From NCBI GenBank assembly GCA_002633005.1, contig NMRA01000103.1:653612-713611 (forward strand): DNA of 60,000 nucleotides, in the 5' to 3' direction. The translations under genes were made by a program, and so were the position numbers. The stretch's first letter is position 1; every line of letters begins with the position of its first letter. The notes beneath the pieces are model-generated. The model worked only from the letters and a program-made list of their open reading frames with translations. It made no database searches and was not told where the DNA came from. Source of the DNA: Phoronis australis (taxonomy: Eukaryota; Phoronida; Phoronidae). Below, one piece after another: positions 34,965-46,092 of this stretch.

Positions 34965-35030
34965 GTTTCCGCCGAAGCCTAGCCAGCGTCCGTTCGCGGT
35001 CTAAACTTTGCGCCCGGGAGACAGTGTCAG
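34965..35030 (-). CDS. Predicted 66-bp cassette exon of liprin-beta (basic insert)
   Basis: A GC-richer island in AT-rich intron has a strong acceptor (pyrimidine tract, then CTGTTGAAG) and a strong donor (GAAAC|GTAAGA). It is exactly 66 bp, phase 1 to 1, and open: ADTVSRAQSLDRERTLARLR then RK. Inclusion between the duplicated exon and the exon at 30,578 keeps frame and changes the junction Asp to His. The peptide is strongly basic. As I recall, vertebrate PPFIBP1 has an optional lysine-rich insert near this point, but I see no sequence match. Confidence 0.55.
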
Positions 35031-35205
35031 CTTCAACAGAAGTCAAATTCAAATGAGGAAAAATAAAACCGTCAGTCTCACGGGATCCACTCCGCCTTGT
35101 GAAATATTTATAACCCCTGGAGTGCAACTGCACTCACATGACCCGTAACAAGTGAGCAAATTCTCTAGGTAACTATCGAAACCAAAATAAACAAGGAAAC
35201 ATTAA

Positions 35206-36630
35206 CATTGAAACTAATATCACCCACCCACCAACCCACCCACGGGAAAAGCATTTCTGCTGAAAAAGAGATCTGCAAGTATCCCTAGCCTCAGAACACT
35301 GGAAAGCGAGATAAAAAGGTGTTTCACATAAAGAAAGTTTTTGTACGTCGCAAAACGAGCAGATCAAAGCAGCCTAGTTGAGCATTAATTTATTCTAACT
35401 AAAATCAAAACACAATTTGCAGAACGTTGGGAGAGCTAAGAACAAATGAAGTAAAATAAAATTTCTGAAAAATTTAATTCGAGTTAAATTTTAGCAAGAA
35501 TGTGTAGTATAATTCTTCTAGATTTTTCTTATTCTATAAGGGTAACAGTGATTTATATTTTTATTATTAAACCACAGCCCGTTCACCTACCTGCAATGTA
35601 AGGGTCAGACAAGGTACCATTGCGACTCAGTTTGGATTTTAGTTCAACTATCTCCATGTCTCGGTCGTTCAATCGGGTCTTCAATTCATTGATTTGAGAC
35701 TGTGGAGATAAAACACACAAGTGTGATGTCAATTCATCAAACGTTAGGAACAGATTTACGTGAATAGAAGGGCTGTTATTTCCTCTAATACCTTCTACTT
35801 TGTGACTCAAAAGCCTGCGCTCGCCTCAGTGACCGACTTCCGAGAGTGGATTCATGTTATATGGCAACTCATAATTTGTCACACATCAAAATTTTCAAAA
35901 TGTCACAATGACGTCTCAAATGCCACAGTTTTTGGTGCTTTTTGTGTACATGAGTCACATCAACTTAGCTTTTATCACATAAAAGCGAGACACTATATTT
36001 AATAGTGATAATGATAAATTCTATAACTTGTGAAAAAATGAACTACCACTTGATGCAGTAGAAAATACCTGCAAACCCACCGGCACATCAACAAACTACT
36101 AGGCTGACATTTTGTCACAGGATTCTTAAATGTCACAAAATATCATAGAATTTAAGGCAAGCATGTTTTATCACAGAATGTCACCATGTTTCAGAGAATC
36201 CAGTCTCGGCAATTTCTGACCCATGTCTTTTTCCAAAGAACGCCAACTAAAGACAGGGTCAGTTGACATTTGAAAAAAAGAGACAGAACATTGAGCATTT
36301 AAAAAGGTATCAAATAATACAATAGGTGCCGTTATTGACAATGCTTTGACACTCCACTGTTAAATTCGCCCGTTTTCTCCTCTTAAGCATTGATCCAGGA
36401 CCAAAACTAAACGTTCATATCAACTGACAGACACTTCTCAAATCTACAACATGGGAATGAAAATCCCTATAAATTTGTCATGGTACACATGACTACAATC
36501 TTGATTATACGTAAGACATGAATGATGAAAACAAGGTATGGTAACTTGCATAGCCTAATACCATGTTCACACCGAAGCGGTTACAGTCAGTTTAAAGGTT
36601 GTCACTCTTGGTCTGAACACTTTAAAACCT
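35206..36630. repeat. 1.43-kb tandem duplication, left copy
   Basis: Starts CATTGAAACTAATATCACCC and ends CACTTTAAAACCT immediately before the single N. It carries the coiled-coil exon 35,591-35,699. Compared by eye with the right copy, mismatches are dense in the first ~550 bp and sparse (about 12) in the last ~870 bp. Confidence 0.95.
35591..35699 (-). CDS. Liprin-beta coiled-coil exon, downstream copy of a duplicated pair
   Basis: Same length (109 bp), phases and peptide as the copy at 37,026, with acceptor CTCCACAG and donor GCAG|GTAGGT. Either copy splices in frame from the phase-0 exon at 41,390 and into the phase-1 exon at 30,578, where the split codon becomes GAT (Asp). The copies differ at four silent positions within 109 bp. 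Either this is a true tandem exon duplication used in a mutually exclusive way, or one copy is the other haplotype retained by the assembler. Confidence 0.85.
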
Positions 36631-36631
36631 N
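36631..36631. other. Single ambiguous base at a duplication junction
   Basis: The only N in the window. It lies exactly between the two copies of the 1.43-kb repeat, which suggests a contig join or a closed gap. Confidence 0.95.
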
Positions 36632-38065
36632 CATTGAAACTAATATCACCCACCCACCCACCCATTCACCTACCCACGGGAAAAGAATTTCTGCTGAAAA
36701 AGAAACCTGCAATCATACCTAGACTCAGAACACTGGAAAGCGAGATGAAAAGGTGTTTCACATAAAGGAAGTTTCTGTACTTTGCAGAATGAGCAGATCA
36801 AAGCAGCCTAGTTGAGCATTACTTTATTCTAACCAAAATCAAACCACAACTTGCGGCACATTGGGAGAGCTATAAACAAATGAAGTAAAATAAAATTTCT
36901 GAAAAAATATAATTCGAGTTAAATTTTAGCAAGACTGTGTAGTATAGTTCTGCTTGACTTTTCTTATTCTATAATGGCAACAGTGATTTATATTTTTATT
37001 ATTAAACCACAGCCAGTTCACCTACCTGCAATGTAAGGGTCCGACAAGGTGCCATTGCGACTCAGTTTGGACTTTAGTTCAACTATCTCCATGTCTCGGT
37101 CGTTCAATCGGGTCTTCAATTCGTTGATTTGAGACTGCGGAGATAAAACACACAAGTGCGATGTCAATGCATCAGACGTTTGGAAAAGATTTATGAGAAT
37201 AGAAGGGCTGTTATTTCCTCTAATACCTTCTACTTTGTGACTCAAAAGCCTGCGCTCGCCTCACTGACCGACTTCCGAGAGTGGATTCACGTTATATGGC
37301 AACTCATAATTTGTCACACATCAAAATTTTCAAAATGTCACAATGACGTCTCAAATGCCACAGTTTTTGGTGCTTTTTGTGTACATGAGTCACATCAACT
37401 TAGCTTTTATCACATAAAAGCGAGACACTATATTTAATAATGATAATGATAAATTCTATAACTTGTGAAAAAATGAACCACCACTTGATGCAGTAGAAAA
37501 TACCTGCAAACCCACCGGCACATCAACAAACTACTAGGCTGACATTTTGTCACAGGATTCTTAAATGTCACAAAATATCATAGAATTTAAGGCAAGCATG
37601 TTTTATCACAGAATGTCACCATGTTTCAGAGAATCCAGTCTCGGCAATTTCTGACCCATGTCTTTTTCCAAAGAACGCCAACTAAAGACAGGGTCAGTTG
37701 ACATTTGAAAAAAAGAGACAGAACATTGAGCATTTAAAAAGGTATCAAATAATACAATAGGTGCCGTTAGTGACAATGCTTTGACACTCCACTGTTAAAT
37801 CCACCCGTTTTCTCCTGTTAAGCATTGATCCAGGACCAAAACTAAACGTTCATATCAACTGACGGACACTTCTCAAATCAACAACATGGGAATGAAAATC
37901 CCTATAAATTTGTCATGGTACACATGACTACAATCTTGATTATACGCAAGACATGAATGATGAAAACAAGGTATGGTAACTTGCATAGCCTAATACCATG
38001 TTCACACAGAAGCGGTTACAGTCAGTTTAAAGGTTGTCACTCTTGGTCTGAACACTTTAAAACCT
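36632..38065. repeat. 1.43-kb tandem duplication, right copy
   Basis: Starts CATTGAAACTAATATCACCC and ends CACTTTAAAACCT, after which unique sequence (GGTTTAAAAGGTG) follows. It carries the exon 37,026-37,134. A short CCCA-rich stretch near its start differs in length from the left copy. Confidence 0.95.
37026..37134 (-). CDS. Liprin-beta coiled-coil exon, upstream copy of a duplicated pair
   Basis: This is the 5'-most copy in gene order: 109 bp, starting in phase 0 after an acceptor CTCCGCAG and ending in phase 1 at GCAG|GTAGGT. It encodes SQINELKTRLNDRDMEIVEL followed by KSKLSRNGTLSDPYIA. The vertebrate counterpart has the pattern LKDAEIERLHSQLSRTAAL, so the assignment is firm. The exon lies in the right-hand copy of a 1.43-kb head-to-tail repeat. 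It differs from the copy at 35,591 by four bases, all synonymous. Using both copies in one transcript would give a stop within five codons. Confidence 0.8.
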
Positions 38066-38149
38066 GGTTTAAAAGGTGTAACTGTAGAGCAGTTGAGGAT
38101 GGTTTAAATAGCAAGTGGTCATAACTGTTGAAATTCTGTGTGAACATGG
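37996..38149. mobile_element. Short element with 16-bp terminal inverted repeats
   Basis: CCATGTTCACACAGAA at the left and TTCTGTGTGAACATGG at the right are perfect inverses, about 154 bp apart. The left copy of the duplication breaks inside this same element. Confidence 0.6.
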
Positions 38150-38221
38150 CAGTTGCAAAAGTTACAACTCAGTAGGTGGCACTGCTGCCAAATCTCTTTG
38201 CCAACAATGGATCATCAACTG

Positions 38222-38290
38222 GAGTGAATCAGAAAGCTATGTAGAACTCAGACAACTGAAACCACAAACTAGGGTTTTAACTGAGAGCGC
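38222..38290 (+). repeat. Dispersed repeat D, copy 1
   Basis: GTGAATCAGAAAG...GTAGA then CACAAACTAGGGTT matches 39,452-39,520 in the same orientation. It lies just left of the TIR element. Confidence 0.55.
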
Positions 38291-38333
38291 GATCAGTAAC
38301 GATTACATAACAGTCATACCAAAAGAGTTACAA

Positions 38334-38882
38334 CAGAAGCGTGTTCAATAGAGTGAGCGCCCGCGAGCGATTTGAGCGCCCTCGTCCTGAACAGCTGTGT
38401 TCACGTTAGCGCTCGCGAGCCCTCGAGAACAACCTCGAGAGCATGTTCGCTTAGATTTCCAAGATGGCGTCCTGCGAAGGCTTCACGTCTGGAACATATG
38501 AACCCATTATGGTTCTGCAACACGAAAACTAACCTCAAAAGTTGACCGACTCATCCGAAACTGCGACTTAAATTGCGGGTCGCGCTGTAGCGAGGAACAG
38601 TTTCCTCGACGTAATTTTCGATTCTTGTCGGGCCAAAGCCTTCACGGTTGTTGTCTTGGGCTGCCGATATTAATAATTATTGGCAAAGATTAATCATATT
38701 TATTGCTCAGTACGCCATAGGAAGGACTGTTAGTGTTAAGCTCATCGGCTAAGATGTTCAACACAATCTGCTTCAGAGTCGCCATACTGGATCGCACAGT
38801 GAGCGCTCACAGCTGTTCAGAGCTGTTCCTTGTGTTCGCGAGTACACGCAAGCGGGCGCTCACTCTGTTGAACACGCTTCTG
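38334..38882. mobile_element. 549-bp TIR element, GC-rich, no transposase
   Basis: Left end CAGAAGCGTGTTCAATAGAG then TGAGCGCCCGC; the right end is its inverse with one mismatch (31 of 32). Inside are more inverted GAGCGC/GCTGTTC blocks and an AAGATGGCG motif (YY1-like core). No reading frame or clear target duplication. Confidence 0.8.
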
Positions 38883-38980
38883 GTCTGAACACAACTTTAG
38901 GCCATTCCAAGAATGTGTCTTGAACAAAGATGACAACAATGGATGGCAAAAATGGCTCAGAAAAATAAAACCTCCTTTAC

Positions 38981-38995
38981 CTGCAACTTCGAATA
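38981..38995 (-). CDS. Predicted 15-bp microexon (YSKLQ) of liprin-beta
   Basis: On the minus strand five codons, YSKLQ, sit between an acceptor ending CCTGTTGAG and a donor GCAG|GTAAAG. The upstream tract is pyrimidine-rich and contains no other AG for more than 60 nt, an AG-exclusion zone typical of real acceptors. Fifteen bases in phase 0 to 0 fit the phase-0 intron between the exon at 41,390 and either copy of the next exon, so inclusion would add five coiled-coil residues without shifting frame. Such a short exon could be chance. Confidence 0.42.
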
Positions 38996-41389
38996 CTCAA
39001 CAGGATGAATGAAAATGATAGCCATATTGTGTTTAAAGGTAACATTTACGAAGACAATGCATCGATACTGTTAACATTAGCTCTTGAGAGAGACTTAACG
39101 CTGGGGACAAATCACAGTGACTTTATTCGATAGGAAATAACAAAAACAAATAATTAGGAAAATGAAAAGCCAACAGCAAGTTGATTCGTCAGGGACAACG
39201 AAAACAACTAATTAGGAAATTACTAACCGCAGGAAAGGGCAAAAAGAAAACATAGAGCCAAGTTGAGTGGTCCCCAGGCAATTGACAAGTTAAGTATCAA
39301 GCTCTGTCAGGCGCGACAGATTTATTGTTCAGATGACATAGCGAAAGAAAACAAAAGTACAAAACAGATATCACTCTAAACTGAACGAGGCAACACTAAA
39401 ATTTGAAATTTCGTGATTGAATACAATGGCGCAAGGACATACTATAAGGGGTGAATCAGAAAATGTAGAGCACTGACAACTGGTGACCAAAACCACAAAC
39501 TAGGGTTACTTATACAACACTTTTAACTGCCAGAGACCCCAGTGTGAACTATAGAGTTGCAACCAGGTTTAGTTGGTCTTCACACAGCTTATGATTACCA
39601 TAAACAAACAATTATTTTTAGAAAAAAGTTCACTGATGAAAAAGTGTAAAAACTTGGGTGAAGTGACATGTCTCCAATGAAGTGAACCATACCACTCGAG
39701 GGCAAATGTTTATTCCAGTTCAAGTCATACCAAGGATCATAACATCAACAAACTCTCCCCGCAGTTCACTTGAGGAGAACTTGCCCAAGATGGTTTTCCT
39801 GTAAACACTTGTGTCAAACACTTATGCAGATGCCCATGTTACAATAATTTTTCACATTAAACCAGGCAAAAAGTGGAATTTTAATTTGACAATTTCTTAA
39901 CAAAAAATAAGAATGACCTTGGTCAATGACACCATTACGGGCACGGCGTGGCCGTATTTTTTTCTCAAAAAAAATGGATCCTTTGCGGCAAGGTATCAAT
40001 CCTTCATCTTGTCAAATATGACAATCATTTTTGAGCAGAAGTGCTAAAGCAATAAGTAATGTTTTATTACGGCATAATACAGTCCAACTAGTCCCACGCT
40101 CAAATTCCAAAATTTGAAGCCCTTCAAAGCTTCAAGCAGGTAAACTCAAAATCAAAATCACAAACTTTAAACTCGATAAATCAATTTAGTGAAGGTGAAT
40201 CTCATTGTTACAGCAAGTAACGAACTCTATTCCGTCCATGGTTTTATCGCAGTAATTAGAAATGCTAACTCTCCGTATAATATAACCAAAACATTTTGTC
40301 ATCAACAAAATAGCTGCCGGGGGAAAAACTGCACGCCCATGGTGTTTCTGACTGTTTTCAGGCAGACAACACAACATATACAAAGGTTACTCCAAGACTT
40401 AATTAGTGATAGAAACGACAGCACTTCTCATTTCAAGCCTCCTGCTGTGAAACCCTGCTGAATTAAGTTTAAAACTGTCCTTGAACCAGCATTCAAAACC
40501 ACTGTCTCAGTGCGATGGAATAGAGTTCAATTCAGGTCAGAACTGTCGACAAAGTGTCAAGCCTTATGCACTCCACACACTTCCTGGGTACCAGTACCAC
40601 CAGCACAGAACTTAAAAAAATTTCAGATCAGCAGAACAAAATCACCTGTAAATTAGCTGAGAGGAAAAAGAAAATAATGCGTTTATCAGAAAGGCATGAG
40701 CACTTTCTCACCACCCAGCCACTAAATAAACACACAGAGCCATAAATAAACCTTCAAGGAGATTTTCTAGAAGAGCAGTTCAGTCAATTAACAACTCTTG
40801 TACAGGTGTTATGGGTCAGTGCAAGCACAAGACCTCAGCTTGCACTAAGTAGGCCCTAACAATGGACACTGTTATCTTGACCAGAAAATCAATGTTGCCA
40901 TTGTATTGGATCACACCACATAACATGGTATGGTACTCCAGAGTAAACACTGCATTGTGTGAGCCCCACTGCCTATCAAGTCTGATACTCCACTGTAAAC
41001 ATTGAATTTTGTGGTCAGCAGTGAGCCTCTTATTCAGGATCATTCTGCTGCTATCTGCCACCAATGAACAAATGTTATCTCAGGGTTCTGTCAGACCAAA
41101 GTACCGTACACCAGTTGTCAGTACAATCTTGAAAACATGAACATGCCAACAGGAACCAACTGAACATCGTACAGTCTCGGTAAAACCCTCGTGGTCTGTG
41201 CAGTGGTCATCAAACAACAGCCGGAGAAATTATAAGGAACTAATGACAACATTCAGGCATTTTTTTAAAATTGAAGAATGTTTAATGTCAAAATTGAGAA
41301 AAAGTTGCTGTACTTAGCAAAGAGCGCAATTTACGTTGTGTAGCAAGAGTGAAACAAACCAGTTCCATACTACAAGTAGTGACACCTAC
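38996..41389 (-). other. Intron between the 132-bp exon and the 15-bp microexon
   Basis: Apart from repeat D, nothing recognised. I looked here for the extra ~35 coiled-coil residues present in vertebrates and did not find them. Confidence 0.65.
39452..39520 (+). repeat. Dispersed repeat D, copy 2
   Basis: Contains GTGAATCAGAAAATGTAGAG and CCACAAACTAGGGTTACTTA, matching the copy at 38,222. Extent uncertain. Confidence 0.55.
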
Positions 41390-41521
41390 CTGAGCGTGAT
41401 CGTAGCGCTCCATCATGTCTCGTCGATCTCGCTCGGCCGTGGCCAGCCTCAGTTTGAGGCTGGAGATCTCCGCCATCATGTCGAGCTTGTGGGTTTCAAG
41501 CGAGGACTTGTTGAGCAGCTC
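41390..41521 (-). CDS. Liprin-beta first coiled-coil exon (132 bp)
   Basis: Forty-four codons begin ELLNKSSLETHKLDMM and continue AEISSLKLRLATAERD, then RRDMMERYDHAQ. This closely parallels the vertebrate liprin-beta signature ELLSRTSLETQKLDLM. It is part of the first coiled coil used for dimerisation and partner binding. The acceptor is CCCTGTAG and the donor CAG|GTAGGT; both ends are phase 0. Local GC is clearly above the flanking introns. This is one of the surest family anchors in the N-terminal half. Confidence 0.93.
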
Positions 41522-43780
41522 CTACAGGGAAAAAGAGGGAGCGAACTTAGCAAAGTGAAACACGTGGTTACAACCAACCACATCAGTGACCATTGTCACG
41601 AACTGAATGACACATGCTGCCATCTGACGGAGAGGTGAAAACCGAAAAGAATGACATCCAATATGGCTGAGTTGTTACAGCAATTTATGGACCTACAGTA
41701 CAGCAATTAACAAAAAAAACATAAAACCACAGGACAAATTGATGGGTAAGATGTAATCAAAGCTCACAATTTCCAGGAAACACAGGTGAATGGTCACCTA
41801 AGACAAAGTCTTCTGTATTGTCCTGCGCCCTCATAACAAAGTACAAACTTCAAGAAAAGACGCAACATGTTGTCTGCTGCAAACGAAAAAACAGAGCTGC
41901 CAAATCAAATGAACGTTTGCATCACTGTTGTCACCACTGCTTTGGGGAAGTACTTCAAGTGGTTCCCAGTCAGTGGGTCTTCATTCTCCACGCATATCCG
42001 GAACGAGATTGTCATTTCGCACGAGTTATTTCTGCATCAAAAAGTAGATGCAAAGCATGAATATTGAATGGCAGAACTATCGATACAACTCGCCAAATTA
42101 GTTTATCAAAATATCATTTTTCCATGAAGTTTTAACCACAAGTTTTCCACGCATGTAAAATATCTCATAGCTTTCTATGAGTGGAACCATGGCCACTTAT
42201 GGAATAAAGATAGACAGCTTCAAGACAGTGTGATAATACCATTTCAAATAAGAACATAACATGATTGAAAAGAGAAATTTTGTTTTGTCAAATTGAGAAA
42301 GTAAGATATAACCCCTACAGACCCTGGTTTTCCGTTTTAGGAAATTCGTCTTTTGTTTTGTATGTAAAATAGCAAATTTCATTTTTATTAACTGAAAATG
42401 AAAAATAAAATAAAAATGGTCAGGGAATATATGCCATAAAATTTCCTTTGAGTTGTGCTGCGCCTCTGATACATTGTTACCCAGCATTTTACGACCTTTT
42501 TCAAAACCAGAAAAAGAACAGTGCCACCTTCAGGAAGAATCAGCAACTACTAGAACATGTAAGCAGCAAAACGATCTATGATCCATTTGTGGCAAGAACT
42601 GTCCAATTTGAAGATATTCACAATTTTTGGTAATAAAAAAACAAGAATATAAGGATTAGGGTATCTATTACTGAAACATGTAAATTCAATTAGAAATCCC
42701 TAGTTTCTAGAAGTCAGATCTTGTGAATTACGTCCCTTTCCGTTGTCTTAGAAAAAACGGCGTTCCTCCTAGCTAACTTTTCCTTTACGCAGTTGTCAAG
42801 CAGAGAAAACAGAAATACACCAACATTTTTAACCACTGCAGTAAATCTGACAGACGAGAAAAAGACAGTTTCAACACTTATTTTTGAATAGGTAAAAATA
42901 ACCGGGAAACGAGATCTACGGAGGCAGAAAAAAGGCCCATAACACAAACGGAGGCCAAATAAGAACAGTGAAAACTCCAGATTTTTAATTGAGCAAATTG
43001 TGATAGACTCCTTTTACACCTGCTGCTCATATTATAGACTGTTTTGACACAAGTCCTACTGGGCTGTCAGTCTAATGGCAAATATGAACAAAATCAAAAA
43101 CGGTCGCCAAGGAGACACAGAGTCTAAATTAGACTCAGGCTGGCCACAGACAGATAGAATGACATCAGATACTAATCAGGCAGAAGTTGGTTGAAAAAAT
43201 AAACGGCAAAACAATCACGCTGTAAGCATGATCTGCAAAAGAGGCTAGACCACGTCATTCGCACTTAACGAACAACAAAACCAGTTGCTACTCTAATTAA
43301 CAATGTCACGATTTTTCTTACGCACGCAATCTACATCCATGAACATTCTAAAACCGTAGTCTAGATTAAAACAGAAACACTCAGGTGGCAAGTCAAAGAT
43401 AAATTACTTACAAAAAGTTTGTCATCACAGAAATAAAAAGTCGAAATTTCAGTATTTGTAAAAATTCTATTGCATTGCCAGTATCCTTTTGAGATTCTCA
43501 GGCATAAAGCTGTTGTAGCTTTAGAAATGGTACACTACAATGGAGGAATGGTGCCGGCAGTTGCTTTCATTTGTTATTATTATTAAAACAAACTTATTTA
43601 TAGTGCCAATAACAAAATAAATCCCAATAATATAACCACACAATTACACTGACTTAAGGTTTAAAACAGGGAACTGCTTATGAAGATAAACAAAACTAGA
43701 AGACCATCAACTGACACTCTGATTTAATAACTGATGACTATCAACAGCACTAAATTAAAATTAATTTTCAGAAATTGAAC

Positions 43781-43803
43781 GGGGGGAGGGGGGAGGGGGG
43801 GGG
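43781..43803 (+). repeat. G-rich tract, G-quadruplex-prone
   Basis: Runs of 6, 6 and 9 guanines separated by single A bases. On the transcribed (minus) strand this is a C/T pyrimidine run. Confidence 0.85.
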
Positions 43804-44567
43804 CTCGTTCTCAAAGAGTCTACTGGCTGTTGACTTTCTGCTAAAATTAAGTCTACGGATAGCTCTTTCACACAGGCTTAGACTGCCTACAACTCAAAGT
43901 CAAAAGACAAAGATCCATATTCTTCTCAACTAGACAGAAGACGAAATGTTTCCAGAAACGCAACAACTTTCGGCTATCAAAGTGAGATTTCTAACTAAAG
44001 GCCAATGTCAAAAGACAAAAGCCGAAGCTCAGTCAACTCAAACAACTGTTTCCCCAACATACAGCAACCAAATCCAACTTATTCTAAGTGGATTCAATTC
44101 ACTTACAACTTACTTTTCCCAGTTTTTGCCAAAAGGACACTCAACCCAACTAAACCAACAGTAAGCAGGTCCAGATTTAAGTCACACATAAAACTGCTTC
44201 AGACCAGCTCAATATCAGTCTCCAGGCTCTCATTAAAGAATCTGACATACTGCTATTCACTCAGTACAGTCACAGCCTAATTTCCGCCCAAGATTCACCG
44301 GAATCCCTACAAAGCCCTGCACATACCAACATATAGGACACAGAGATCATAACACTTCCTCAGTCACCCATAAATTACACTGCAGAGCCTCCAAGAAGTT
44401 CAAGAAACAGGAAATCAAAACATCTGTGTATCACTCATCTCCTTTCCAAATTAGAAACAGGCTTAACAACACTTAGAACTATTAACTGAAAGAAATTTTC
44501 CACAAAACTAACAACTTGGTCATTCCTACAATATTTTGTTTCCCACTCATTCATCTGAAATGGGTAA

Positions 44568-44741
44568 TTAAAAAAATAATTGCAGGCGGTCTGGTACACG
44601 TTGTACCAGACATGCTGCTCAAGTGGGCCCATTGCGTTGATCACCTGGAATCATTTTTATGCTTTCTTAATATGTGGTAAAAACCCGAGCTGAGCAACTA
44701 GAGTCCGGACTCGAGAGCATAGCAGCCTGCCCCAGTGGGAA
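44568..44741 (-). mobile_element. tRNA-derived SINE, 5'-truncated copy
   Basis: Shares the tail, the body and the hairpin with the copy at 26,953. The hairpin here is a perfect 10-bp stem, GTCTGGTACA/TGTACCAGAC, with loop CGT at 44,589-44,611. Homology stops within the B-box region, as expected for incomplete reverse transcription. Confidence 0.75.
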
Positions 44742-45952
44742 ATTGGTAGGTAGGACAGACATGATCAGTTACGTTATAAATTGAAAAAATATCTTTTGTG
44801 TTAATTTACAAATAAAATATTTTGTATTCAGACATACGTTACGGTTGGAGGCGATTGGAAACAAATTAATTTACGTACGTACACCCTATGGACGAAGAGA
44901 GTCGGTGATATTTCTCAAGTACAATTTGTATCCTCAACAACCCACCACCACACAGATTCACTAGTTATACATCCCATTAACTCTTGGCTTAACTATAACC
45001 ATGGCCTACAGTGCTCCACTCTCAGTAGTACCATAGACTACATGGACTAATAACTTTGTATATGCTCCATGCACAAAATCTGCCATCTTGGCCACAAGTG
45101 GCTACCAACACTATTGGCCAGTGACATCACTATTCGCTAGCAGCACCTGGTGTAATACACATTTTACTTCTGTCAAGTTCATCCTCTGCTCACAAGCTGG
45201 AATTCCATTAGAAATAATTATGGGAGTTGTGAACCTGTTGTCTGTATGCTCTACAGTGGAAAGACAAAACTTTGGATTAACTTCTCATTATCTCTGTATA
45301 CTGTTGGAAAACAACACATTTCAAGATTACCTTATCTTCCAATGATCTCAACCTCAGAGGGTTAAAAGAGACCTCTCTACAACTTCAAATCCTTTTCTGG
45401 ATATCCAATGTCTAGGAGTAGGAAAGATCTGTGTCACTCCACATCTAAACTCTTGTCAACTACACAATGGCCTACTGATAAACCCAAGGTCACAGACAAA
45501 ATGTTCAACAGTTTATGCTCCACTCCAGCAGTTCCCATTGTACTCTGCTTCTCAGCTTGTAGGTCAGACTCAGGCTCAAGCATAATCCAAGCATCCTCTG
45601 AATTTTTCATCACAGTTTAAATGCAGCTTTGTCGTTGTTCGCTCACGCTTTTTGTTCAGAAAATGTCAGAAAACCAGACCTTACCCAATTGTGAGCGAAT
45701 AGTGGTTACATTCGTGAGTACTTGCACTATGTAACCTATTCGACAGTGAAATATCAGGGGAGGTGCTGGCTGTTCCATTGAAGGAGCCTAACCTATCACG
45801 AACTAGAATTTGTTGCTCTGTGCATGACAATGGAAAGATGAGGCAAATACCCTGTGCAAAAGAAGACCTGTCTGTGTATGCAACCACAGCAGATAATTAC
45901 TTCTGTCTTGCCCTAGCTTTGTGGCCTCACAACGATTAGAAGTGGTGCAGGA

Positions 45953-46092
45953 TAACCTAGAACAAGTTACCCTACCTCGATAAGGTGGAGTTAAGTTGTC
46001 ACAAGTGGGGAAATTTGCACTAGTTTAAGTAGCACCCAGACAGTCCCCAAACCTAGTCACAACTTTTTCCAGGAGTAACTTGTTCTGGGTTA
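45953..46092. mobile_element. 140-bp TIR element (TAACCTAGAACAAGTTAC ends)
   Basis: Left TAACCTAGAACAAGTTAC, right GTAACTTGTTCTGGGTTA, inverse with one mismatch. No coding content; target duplication not clear. Confidence 0.6.
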
